Shown: in pieces, positions 26,403 to 34,641 of the stretch
Layout: each line of letters begins with the position of its first letter
Numbering within the stretch: the first letter of the stretch is position 1
From: JAAYAY01 sp964429355
Lineage (GTDB): Bacteria > Planctomycetota > Planctomycetia > Pirellulales > Thermoguttaceae
Assembly (NCBI GenBank): GCA_964429355.1
Contig: CAYSCH010000017.1
Location: forward strand, 1 to 49,278
Length of the DNA stretch: 49,278 nucleotides
Direction: 5' to 3'
Notes under the pieces: model-generated
What the model was told of the DNA's origin: nothing
Databases searched by the model: none
Seen by the model: only the letters and a program-made list of their open reading frames with translations
Translations under genes and position numbers: made by a program

Positions 26403-28163
26403 GTGGGATACGTCCGTGGCGCACAGAACGTGCCGATTTGGGATGCTTGTGGCAAAGTGATGCTTCTCAATAGCTGCAGCCATAGCAATGCGAGTGCCGA
26501 ATGTGCCGGAACGATCGTCGTGTTGATCGACGAATCGGGGGAGATGGCAACACCGATCGCCGGGGGCACGAAATCGAAAGCGGAAAGTGCCGCCACGGCC
26601 GTCAACTCGATGCTGAATCAACTGGCGGCAGGACCGAACCTTCGGCTCGTGATCGTCGGCTACGGTGATGCGCTGGGCGGAGACCAGGGTGCCCAGATTC
26701 GTTGGATCGGGCCACTGGCCGGGCGTTCGACGGTGAATTCCTCGGAACTGGCAGCAGCCCCTGCCCTGGTCGAAGATCGGATTCGCCGCATTCCCAGCTC
26801 CGTCCGTACAGGAGTGGCACGGGAAGAGACCGTCCGTTTTCCTGTCTGGTATGTGCCGCAGCAATCTGCCGGGAAAGGGATCGACGAGGCCGCGGGGTTT
26901 CTTGCCCGGACTCTGGCAGAAGCAGGCGATGATTCTTCCGGAAAACGGCCGCTGGTAATTCACATCTGCGGCAAGCTGCCGGATCGGACGCGGTTACGGA
27001 CCCAATCCGTCAGAGGTCTGTTGGAGACATCCCTCTGGCAACATCTCCACTTGGGCACCAATAACCGGATTCCGGCAACCATGTATCCTTCGTCAAGTCG
27101 GCACCTGGCAAACACAGATGTGGCAGCCTTATTCGAAGCATCATCGGTCCTGGGCGAACCCCTGGTTGCCGCGTTGCGGACGGCCAATGTGGCCGTCGGC
27201 CCGGGAGCCCGAGGAATGGTCCACCAGGCGAGCATGGGCGATCTGATTCGGTTCCTTGCATTGAGCAAGGCCTATGCCGCCGCCACGGCAGAAGCCTTGG
27301 CTCCGGACGAGGCGGCGAAATCCACGGTTTCCTGTGCAGCGTCCGAGACAACCGTCGACCCTGCCGCGGCGACTGTGCTGGTCGAGACCCCGCCAGGCCT
27401 GCCGACATATCAGCGCGTGGCACTGATTCTGGTTGCTGACCGCTCCGAGACGGACCCAGCCAGCGGGGTTTGGTTGCACCGACAGGAGCATCTCAACGAA
27501 ATCATCGCCCGGATTGCGCATCGCGCCGGGAACGACGTGGAAGTTGGGCTGATCGTTTACGGCCGCGACACGGTCGAGACGGGATTCCAGGGCCCGCTCG
27601 CAGGCCGAACGACGGTTGCCGATGTCGAACTGGCAGACGGTGCCCTGCGAGTGGAGCAGATTACCGAAAAAGTGTCCAACGGGATCGGCGGCCTGGTGTC
27701 GGTCAAGCGTTCGCGACCGATCTTTGTGGACCGCGAAGCGGATAAGCCCGCGCACGATCTGGAGTCCGTCGTGGTGGCCCTCGCCCGGTTGATTGGCCAG
27801 ATCCGCCGGGCCCACGAGGGTGAACTGATCATGCCATTGGTGTTGCACATCACCGGCGGTGGCTTCTCCGCGGAAGCCGTCGCCGGCGCGGCAGCTCAAC
27901 TGGCCGGTCTGGGCGACGTTCTGGTCTACCATGGGATTGTGCCCGAGTCTCCCCTGCCGACCGTCGCCTACCCTTCCAACGCCGATCTCGTCACCGATCC
28001 CGGAATGGCTGCACTCTGGCGGACGGCAAGCCCGCTGGCAGGCGCGGACCGGATTGCCACCGGACGGCGCCACGTAACCCAGGCGTCACGCGGCTTCGTG
28101 GTCGGCGCCAGATTCGACCTGCTCTTGGAGAGCATCCAGGCCATTCTCGGTAAGGAACACTGA
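26403..28163 (+). CDS. Tandem degenerate vWA protein
   Basis: 586 residues if GTG 26403 is used (AAGGG about 11 bases upstream); a TTG at 26334 overlapping the previous gene is also possible. Two copies of the neighbour's vWA domain are present, at about 35-300 and 338-585. Copy one has LIDESGEM, where the second Ser of D-x-S-x-S is Glu, and the later Asp site reads HICGKL. Copy two has VADRSET, and its later site reads HITGGG. Both therefore lack the final metal-ligating Asp. Copy one ends in GARGMVHQASMGDLIRFLAL, clearly related to the same position of the intact protein at 25522-26388. The gene seems to have arisen by duplication and then lost metal binding, which suggests a structural adaptor. 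Confidence 0.72.
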   Translation: MGYVRGAQNVPIWDACGKVMLLNSCSHSNASAECAGTIVVLIDESGEMATPIAGGTKSKAESAATAVNSMLNQLAAGPNLRLVIVGYGDALGGDQGAQIRWIGPLAGRSTVNSSELAAAPALVEDRIRRIPSSVRTGVAREETVRFPVWYVPQQSAGKGIDEAAGFLARTLAEAGDDSSGKRPLVIHICGKLPDRTRLRTQSVRGLLETSLWQHLHLGTNNRIPATMYPSSSRHLANTDVAALFEASSVLGEPLVAALRTANVAVGPGARGMVHQASMGDLIRFLALSKAYAAATAEALAPDEAAKSTVSCAASETTVDPAAATVLVETPPGLPTYQRVALILVADRSETDPASGVWLHRQEHLNEIIARIAHRAGNDVEVGLIVYGRDTVETGFQGPLAGRTTVADVELADGALRVEQITEKVSNGIGGLVSVKRSRPIFVDREADKPAHDLESVVVALARLIGQIRRAHEGELIMPLVLHITGGGFSAEAVAGAAAQLAGLGDVLVYHGIVPESPLPTVAYPSNADLVTDPGMAALWRTASPLAGADRIATGRRHVTQASRGFVVGARFDLLLESIQAILGKEH

Positions 28164-28238
28164 TGCTCGTGTCTGTCCCACGGGACCCTGGACCCCGAAC
28201 CCTGACAATCCCCTCCAACCCCGATCCCGAGTTTCGCT

Positions 28239-29519
28239 ATGCCTTTCGAGTGGCGGGTGTTTGAATTGGCCAAGGAGCCGGAGCACCCGGATCAGAATCA
28301 GGATGCCTGGTGGTTGAACGCCGAGGACGGTGTCGCGGCGATCGCCGACGGCGTAACGTCTGGGATCTTCTCGCGCCAGTGGGCTCGACTTCTGACCCGA
28401 GCGGTCGTCGACGACTGGCCCGACCCCGGCAACGAGGACCGGTTTCCAGCCTGGGTCGCCGATCTCCGTGCTCAGTGGGAACGCGAAATCGACGTGTCGG
28501 GTTTGGCCTGGTATCAGCGGGCCAAATTGCGTGAAGGCGGATTCTCAACTCTCCTCTGGCTGCGTCTGCTCGATAACGGCGGCTTGCGAGACGGCCGAGA
28601 GGAGTCGCGGATCGAAGCCCTGGCGATCGGCGATAGCTGCCTGTTCCACGTTCGCAGCGACGAGTTGCTGGAGTCCTTTCCGTTGGACAGCTCAGGGCAA
28701 TTCGACAGCAGTCCTTTGGTTCTCGGTAGCGTGAACCTCAAACGAGACGATCAGCTTCAGTTCGAACGCCTTGAGATCGCCAGCCGCACCGGCGACATGA
28801 TCGTGTTGTGTACGGATTCCGTGGCGGCCTGGGCGATGAATCAGTACGAGCGAGGCCAGCCCGTCCCATGGTCAGACTATTGGGACATCGAGCCCCAGGC
28901 ATGGGCAGACGAGGTCGGCAGGTTGCGAGCTCAGTCCAGAATGCGTGTCGACGACGCGACACTGATGCTGCTGCGCGTGAGCCAGACTGCCGGCCCTCCT
29001 GCCGAGGATTACACGGCCCCCGTAATCCGAGTGCCGGAAATCATCCTTCCCGAAGATGCCCCCGAGGTCGATCTTCTGGCCGTCGACGACTGGGGAGTGA
29101 CTGCAATCCCGGACGAAGATCCCCCGGAATCGACACCACCGGAATCGGTACCCCCAGACGAAGCGACCTCCTCATTCTCCAACTCCGTGACGGAGACCTA
29201 CCCCGAAGCCGATACCTACGCGATTCAGATGCCGGTGCCCGGGCCGGAGCCGCAGTCAAAACCGGGACAGCCAGCGATTCCACCGCAAACGGGCCCTCCT
29301 TCTCCCCCACCCCCACTTCCGCCAATGCCGGGATCGCCCCCGCAAGGTCCGCCCGCCGACTGGAGGGACCATGTCAACCTGTTCTCGGAACGCCTCTTCA
29401 AGAAGGTGTCCGAAGGGCTCTCTCGCGGGGTCGACAAGCTCCAGGAAGCCAAGGAATCGGCCGTCAAGAAACTGCGGGAGAAAACCGAAGGCAAGCGGCA
29501 GGATGGTGACGATCCATGA
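28239..29519 (+). CDS. PP2C-family Ser/Thr protein phosphatase
   Basis: 426 residues. PP2C/PPM motifs appear in order: QNQDAW with Asp22, the metal-binding AIADGVTSG with Asp37-Gly38, GDSCLFHVR near 130, DMIVLCTDSVAAW near 187-199, and VDDATLMLL near 237-245. The catalytic domain ends near 248. A long Pro/Glu/Ser linker follows and then an amphipathic, Lys-rich helix (FSERLFKKVSEGLSRGVDKL) that could contact membrane or partner. PP2C enzymes use two metal ions to remove phosphate from Ser/Thr. Here the natural counterpart is the kinase-like protein and the reader is the FHA protein. It overlaps the next gene by four bases. Its ribosome site is weak. Confidence 0.85.
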   Translation: MPFEWRVFELAKEPEHPDQNQDAWWLNAEDGVAAIADGVTSGIFSRQWARLLTRAVVDDWPDPGNEDRFPAWVADLRAQWEREIDVSGLAWYQRAKLREGGFSTLLWLRLLDNGGLRDGREESRIEALAIGDSCLFHVRSDELLESFPLDSSGQFDSSPLVLGSVNLKRDDQLQFERLEIASRTGDMIVLCTDSVAAWAMNQYERGQPVPWSDYWDIEPQAWADEVGRLRAQSRMRVDDATLMLLRVSQTAGPPAEDYTAPVIRVPEIILPEDAPEVDLLAVDDWGVTAIPDEDPPESTPPESVPPDEATSSFSNSVTETYPEADTYAIQMPVPGPEPQSKPGQPAIPPQTGPPSPPPPLPPMPGSPPQGPPADWRDHVNLFSERLFKKVSEGLSRGVDKLQEAKESAVKKLREKTEGKRQDGDDP

Positions 29520-30760
29520 ATCTGCCGCCAGATGCCCCACCCGTGAGCCAGGATGATCGCAAACAGCATGCGAAGCTCGCCCGATTGATCCTCGACGTCT
29601 CGGTCGGTGCTGCATTGGGACTCGCCCTGTTGGTCGTGCTGGTGATGGATGCCATGAGCGGCCCGAACGGTGCGACGGACAAGCCGACCCTCCAATCGGT
29701 GGTCGAAGAGACCCAACCGGTTGAATCCGAAACGACGCCTCTACGGCTGGCCGTTACGCCTCCCGAGTTCGACGACATGGGTGGTTTGCTCGATACGCTC
29801 GGCCACGGCTATCAGTACCAGACGGCCTCGTTTCAGGAGTTTCTTGAACCGGGGGCGCTCAAGCAACACGACGTCGTCTTCCTGACTTGCGGTGGGGTTC
29901 CCACCAGTTGGCTGAGCGAGCGCCTGCGCGATAGCGAGCGAGGTTCGGCCGGCGTCTACCGGGCCAGGCCGGAAACCGTCGATTCGCTCTATAAGAACCT
30001 CCGCGACTTCGTCCGCGATGGCGGTACCTTGTACGTTTCCGACCTGCATTTCGACGTGCTGGTGATCGCCTTTCCCGAGTTCGTCGATGAGCACATGGTG
30101 GGCCGCGGCGCCGTGCAGACCGTCAAGGCTCGAGTCGTTGATGAGGGACTGCGGGACCAATTGGGCGAGGAGATCTCCCTGCGATTTGACAAGCGGGCGT
30201 GGCGCCCCGCGGCCTTTCGGAGCTCCAAAGTCACCACGTATCTCGAAGGCGAGTACAAGCTCGTTGGCGGACACAGTGCCGACGGTCCCCTTCTGGCCAG
30301 TTTCTCTTACGGCAAGGGAACCGTGATCTTCACTTCCTTTCACAATGAGGCTCAGAACAACGATCTGGAGAAACTGCTTCTCCGTTATCTCGTGTTCACC
30401 ACCGTAACTGCCCGCGACCAGGAGAATGTGCGGCAGGTCCTGGTCAGAGGCGGGTTTTCGCCTCGCCAGCGAAGCCTGCTCGCCTTGACCCCCGAGGAGC
30501 AGCCGGTCGGCGATTCCTACGATCACCCGGCGGCTGGCCCCCTGCAATTCGTCCTCGGGTTCGCCCGGCGCGGCGCCGAACTGAAGTTGAGCGTGACCGG
30601 GCCCGGGGAGGAACGATTCGAACAGTCAGGCCGCGAGACGTTCGTCATTCGTGTCGAGAAGGCGGCGGCTGGCAAGTGGGCGTACACCATTGCGCCCGTC
30701 AAGATTCCCTACCGGAACTTCCCTTTCACGTTGACGATCGGTGAGAAGATTGCAGAATAG
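29516..30760 (+). CDS. Membrane-anchored class I glutamine amidotransferase-like (ThuA/DUF4350-like) protein
   Basis: 414 residues, starting inside the phosphatase stop (ATGA). One membrane helix at about 24-47 places the rest outside if the N-terminus is inside. Residues 75-300 read as a flavodoxin-like GATase fold. A Cys in VVFLTCGGVP (about 124) sits in the nucleophile position, VRDGGTLYVSDLHF follows near 165-178, and TSFHNEAQ near 275 supplies a His as in ThuA-like proteins. The last 95 residues are beta-rich. No synthase partner is present, so glutamine hydrolysis is unlikely; ligand binding or hydrolysis of an unknown substrate is more plausible. It closes the rightward operon. Confidence 0.65.
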   Translation: MNLPPDAPPVSQDDRKQHAKLARLILDVSVGAALGLALLVVLVMDAMSGPNGATDKPTLQSVVEETQPVESETTPLRLAVTPPEFDDMGGLLDTLGHGYQYQTASFQEFLEPGALKQHDVVFLTCGGVPTSWLSERLRDSERGSAGVYRARPETVDSLYKNLRDFVRDGGTLYVSDLHFDVLVIAFPEFVDEHMVGRGAVQTVKARVVDEGLRDQLGEEISLRFDKRAWRPAAFRSSKVTTYLEGEYKLVGGHSADGPLLASFSYGKGTVIFTSFHNEAQNNDLEKLLLRYLVFTTVTARDQENVRQVLVRGGFSPRQRSLLALTPEEQPVGDSYDHPAAGPLQFVLGFARRGAELKLSVTGPGEERFEQSGRETFVIRVEKAAAGKWAYTIAPVKIPYRNFPFTLTIGEKIAE

Positions 30761-30941
30761 TTGACCATCGAATTCCGGCTGCTGCCGATCAGCCACGAGC
30801 CAGCGAGCGTGAGTTCGCGTCCCAGATGGGGGACGCCTGGGGGCACTTTGGGGGTCCTGGCAGTCCCTCACCGGTTTCTATATCATGTCCCTCTTGGGTA
30901 TTGAACGTCGAGCCGCAGAAATTGGAGAAGGCTGGTAACTG

Positions 30942-31822
30942 ATGACCACGCGAGCCGAAGAATTTGCCGGGCTGTCCGTTGCGCTGACCACACCGTTTCG
31001 CAACGGCGAGGTAGACTACGACAGGCTGCAGGCACAGGTCGAGTTTCAGGTCAAAGCCGGCACCACCTGTGTCTGCCCGGTGGGAACCACCGGCGAATCG
31101 CCAACGCTGTCCCACGACGAACACCGGCGCGTGATTCAGGCAGTCGTCGAGGCGGCGGCTGGACGAGTCAAAGTCATGCCCGGCACCGGTTCGAACAGCA
31201 CCCAGGAAGCGCTGCAACTGACACGCTGGGCTGCGGAAAAGGGGGCCGATGCCGTCCTCATTGTTGCGCCTTACTACAACAAGCCCACCCAGGAAGGTTT
31301 CCTGGCCCATTTCCTGGCCCTTGCCGACGCCGTCGAGATCCCCATCTGTGTCTACAACATCCCCGGCCGCACCGGCAAGAACATCGAGCCGGAAACGATC
31401 CTCCGAATGGCCGACCGGCCAAACATCGCGATGGTCAAGGAGGCAACCGGCTCGATGGATCAGGCCTCCCAGATTCTCGTCGGCAGCGACCTCACCGTGC
31501 TCAGTGGTGATGACAGTCTGACCTTGCCCTTGATGTCGGTCGGCGCGCGGGGCGTGATCTCGGTGGTCGGGAATATCCTTCCCAAGGACATGATCGCCCT
31601 GATTGCCGCCTTCNNNNNNNNNNCGAAGCGAGGCGCTGGCACCATAAGCTGTTCCCCCTCTGCCGCGATATGCTCGGAATGTCCACCAATCCGATTCCGA
31701 TCAAGGCGGCCATGAAGATGCTCGGGCGCGATACGGGCGAGTTGCGCATGCCCATGACTCCTCTTTCTCCCCAACAGGAAGAGAGCCTGCGGGTCACGCT
31801 GACGAAGTATGGCGCCCTGTAG
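30942..31822 (+). CDS. dapA: 4-hydroxy-tetrahydrodipicolinate synthase (DapA-type class I aldolase), interrupted by a scaffold gap
   Basis: The TIM-barrel DapA family is clear: GTTGES at 48-53, the YYNKPTQ tyrosines at 111-112, Tyr138 and Arg143 in VYNIPGRTG, and the Schiff-base Lys166 in MVKEATG. After the 10-N block at 31614-31623 the sequence resumes in another frame and gives the expected C-terminal helices (RRWHKLFPLCRDMLGMSTNP to LTKYGAL) with stop at 31822. The gap must be 2 modulo 3. About 17-20 missing bases would restore normal length near 295 residues. DapA condenses pyruvate and aspartate semialdehyde in lysine/diaminopimelate synthesis. A sialate-lyase-like role is possible beside nagA, but the Tyr-pair and GTTGES favour DapA. 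Confidence 0.9.
31614..31623. other. Scaffold gap (10 N) inside dapA
   Basis: The reading frame ends a codon exactly at 31613 and resumes with the third base of a codon at 31624. The true gap is therefore 2 modulo 3 and not 10. The interrupted gene is otherwise intact. Confidence 0.95.
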
Positions 31823-31970
31823 GACGTCGGGTCTGCCTGCTGGTTGCGATTCGGAGATCAGTGGCGACGGCCCCTCCGGGAATTGTGCTATCGGCCTTCG
31901 TTGCGATCCTGACCCGCGCCACTTGAAGGTTGTCACGTCGGTTCGGCCGGTTGCATGACTACCAAACACC

Positions 31971-33146
31971 ATGGCCACACCGACACCGACCACTGTTCCC
32001 CGCCTTCTTCTCCTCTGCGAATACTCCACCCTCAATGGCGGAGAGCAGTCGATGCTTTCCACCCTCGAGTCGGTTGCTGTCGCTGGCTTCTCGGTAACCG
32101 TTGCCTGCCCGTCGGCCGGTCCCCTGGCCGCCAGGCTGCATGAGATGGGAGTCGCTCAGGCCTCGTTCGAAACCCGCGCGACGGACGGCTCGCACCTTCC
32201 ACAGGACCAGTGTCGCGATCGCCTGCGTAATCTGTTCGTCGAGCACAAGCCCGAGCTGCTCCACGCGAACAGTCTTTCAACCGGTCGGCTCTCAGGGCCC
32301 GTCGCGGCCGATCTGGGAATTCCGAGCCTTGCCCACCTGCGCGACATCGTTGGCTTGAGCAACCGCGCGGTGAACGACCTCAACCGGCACCGGCGGTTGC
32401 TGGCGGTTTCCGAGGCTACACGTAAGTACCACGTGGATCAAGGAGTCGATCCGGAACGAACGTTTGTGCTCCACAACGGCGTGGACCTGGATCGATTCAA
32501 ACCCGGCCGCCGGCCACGCGGACTGCGCGAGCAGCTCGGATTGCCTCGCAGCGCACGTCTGGTCGTCACGGTGGGCCAGATCGGACTCCGCAAAGGGCAC
32601 GACGTGCTTGTCGACGCAGCGATCCGCGTATCGGCCGATTTTCTGCACATCCACTGGCTCGTGGTAGGAGAACGATTCTCCGAGAAATCCGAATCATGCC
32701 GTTTCGAGGCCGATTTGCGGGAGGCTGCCAACGGACCGCTGGGCGGGCGGATGCACCTGTTGGGTTGGCGCGACGATGTTGACCGCCTCCTGCAGGAGGC
32801 CGATCTGCTCGTCCACCCCGCTCGCCAGGAACCTCTGGGACGAGTCCTGCTCGAAGCCGCCGGATGCGGGCTGCCGGTGGTCGCCACGGACGTAGGCGGC
32901 ACCCGGGAGATCTTCCCAACCGAACGAGATGGCGCAATCCTGGTTCCCGCCGGTGACGCCGCCGCACTGGCCGCCGCGATAGCTGGCGTTCTCACCGACG
33001 TGACGAGGAGACAGGCGATGGCCGAGGCGAGTCGGCACCGCGCGGAGGCGGCGTTCGACGTGCGTCATGCCGCCGAGCGACTCATCGAGCATTATCGGGA
33101 GGTGCTCGGTTCCTCTGCCACTATGCATGGAGAGTTGGGCTTCTGA
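31971..33146 (+). CDS. Glycosyltransferase family 4 (GT-B fold)
   Basis: 391 residues. The N-terminal Rossmann domain begins LLLLCEYSTLNGGEQSM, with the glycine-rich loop of GT4 acceptor domains. The C-terminal donor domain begins near 197 (VVTVGQIGLRKGHDVLVDA). It contains the E-x7-E motif in EPLGRVLLEAAGCGLPVVAT (about 285-304), which binds the nucleotide sugar. Retaining GT4 enzymes build polysaccharide or glycolipid, but donor and acceptor cannot be read from sequence. It lies between dapA and nagA on the same strand. No membrane helix is seen. Confidence 0.85.
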   Translation: MATPTPTTVPRLLLLCEYSTLNGGEQSMLSTLESVAVAGFSVTVACPSAGPLAARLHEMGVAQASFETRATDGSHLPQDQCRDRLRNLFVEHKPELLHANSLSTGRLSGPVAADLGIPSLAHLRDIVGLSNRAVNDLNRHRRLLAVSEATRKYHVDQGVDPERTFVLHNGVDLDRFKPGRRPRGLREQLGLPRSARLVVTVGQIGLRKGHDVLVDAAIRVSADFLHIHWLVVGERFSEKSESCRFEADLREAANGPLGGRMHLLGWRDDVDRLLQEADLLVHPARQEPLGRVLLEAAGCGLPVVATDVGGTREIFPTERDGAILVPAGDAAALAAAIAGVLTDVTRRQAMAEASRHRAEAAFDVRHAAERLIEHYREVLGSSATMHGELGF

Positions 33147-33311
33147 GTTGCCTCTCGCCTGCAGAGCTGTCCTTGTCAATCAGTCCAGCCTGTCGGGCCC
33201 GTTCTCGAAGTGGCAGGCGTTTCAACAATCGCGTTCCCCTCTGGTAGCCGACGGCCTGCGGTTGCTTTCGCGTCGCGACCCAAAGGGGTATATTGTTCCC
33301 GGAGGTTGAAA

Positions 33312-34481
33312 ATGCATATTGTCGGACGATGGTACGAAACCGGCACTCCGGTGCGAATCGGAATTCAAGCGGGCCGGATCGCCAGCCTGGAAGCCTTTGA
33401 GGCGTCTGCTGACGAGAAGGCTCGCCTGCCGTGGATTGCGCCCGGGCTGATCGACATGCAACTGAACGGCTATCGCGGGCAGGAATTCAGTTCGGATCAG
33501 CTCACGGTGGACGCGATTGCTGCCATCGTCGACGCCACGTCGCCGATGGGGGTGACCGGGTTCCTGCCGACATTGACGACCAACACGCTCGACACCTTGA
33601 CGTTTGCCCTGCGGATTGTCGACGCCGCCTGCCGCCAGGATCGGCGCCTCGAGTCCCGCGTGCTGGGTATCCATCTGGAAGGTCCCTTCGTTACCACGGA
33701 AGATGGTCCCCGAGGCGCGCATCCTCGCTCCAGTTGCAGGCGCCCCAACTGGGACGAGTTCTCCCGATTGCAGGAGGCCGCGGGGGGGCGGATCCGGGTC
33801 CACACCGTATCGCCCGAGTTCGAGGAGGCCTTTGGCTTTATCCGCAAAGTGGCTGACTCGGGGGTGATTGTTTCGCTGGGCCACACGGCGGCAAGCCCCG
33901 ATCAGATCCGGCGCGCCGCCGATGCCGGGGCGACGATGAGCACCCACCTCGGCAACGGATCCCATCCAATGCTGCCCCGGCACCAGAACTACCTCTGGGC
34001 CCAGATGGCGGAAGATCGTCTCACGGCCGGCTTGATCGCCGACGGCCACCATCTTCCCCCGCAGGTCGTCAAGTCGATCGTTCGGGCGAAGGAACCCAAG
34101 CGGTGCGTGTTGGTGAGTGACCTCTCCGGATACGCCGGTCTGGATCCCGGCCATTACCGGACCGAATTGTGCGATCTGGATATCCTTCCCACCGGCAAAC
34201 TGGTGGTGGCTGGACAAGAGGAGATTCTGGCGGGCGCTTCCCGGTCGCTCGGCGAAGGCGTGGCCAATGTCATGGACTTCGCCGGGCTCGATCTTGACGT
34301 CGCCGTCGACATGGCGACCCGAAGGCCTGCCGAACTGCTCGGACTGGCACCAGTTCGTCCCGAAGCCGGCTCGCGCGCCGACCTGATTCTCTTCCGGTTG
34401 CGAGAGGAGCCGGATGGCGAAAACAGACGTTTCCAGCTCGAGCAGACGATTCTGGTGGGGGAGACGATTTGGCACGCCTGA
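33312..34481 (+). CDS. nagA: N-acetylglucosamine-6-phosphate deacetylase
   Basis: 389 residues from ATG 33312, fixed by a perfect GGAGG at 33301-33305. It is an amidohydrolase-superfamily barrel with the NagA signatures: PGLIDMQLNG (44-53, Gln in place of the first His pair), HLEGPF near 121 with the metal-binding Glu, LGHTAAS near 191, THLGNGSHPM near 211, ADGHHLPP near 240, and catalytic Asp in LVSDLSGYAG near 271. It converts GlcNAc-6-phosphate to glucosamine-6-phosphate and acetate, for amino-sugar recycling. The Asn-Gly-Ser-His in place of Asn-Ala-Met motif is a mild divergence. No NagB is encoded nearby. Confidence 0.9.
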   Translation: MHIVGRWYETGTPVRIGIQAGRIASLEAFEASADEKARLPWIAPGLIDMQLNGYRGQEFSSDQLTVDAIAAIVDATSPMGVTGFLPTLTTNTLDTLTFALRIVDAACRQDRRLESRVLGIHLEGPFVTTEDGPRGAHPRSSCRRPNWDEFSRLQEAAGGRIRVHTVSPEFEEAFGFIRKVADSGVIVSLGHTAASPDQIRRAADAGATMSTHLGNGSHPMLPRHQNYLWAQMAEDRLTAGLIADGHHLPPQVVKSIVRAKEPKRCVLVSDLSGYAGLDPGHYRTELCDLDILPTGKLVVAGQEEILAGASRSLGEGVANVMDFAGLDLDVAVDMATRRPAELLGLAPVRPEAGSRADLILFRLREEPDGENRRFQLEQTILVGETIWHA

Positions 34482-34641
34482 TTCGGCCGGATGGGCTCGC
34501 ACCGGCCGGTGCCCGCACGGCGAGTGTTATGCTTGAGGAGACGGCAAGAGTGCAGGTCCGTTGCCCGAAGGGGCGGAAAACCTATCAGCACAAGGTGGAA
34601 CACAAGTCCCCCTTCGTGCGGTTTTATGGGGAGTTGACGGG

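Noticed and set aside
33262..33294. TATATT at 33289-33294 as -10 box of a nagA promoter
   Set aside because: The transcript would begin at or inside the GGAGG ribosome site (33301-33305), and the nearest TTGCTT is 21 bases upstream of the box, too far.
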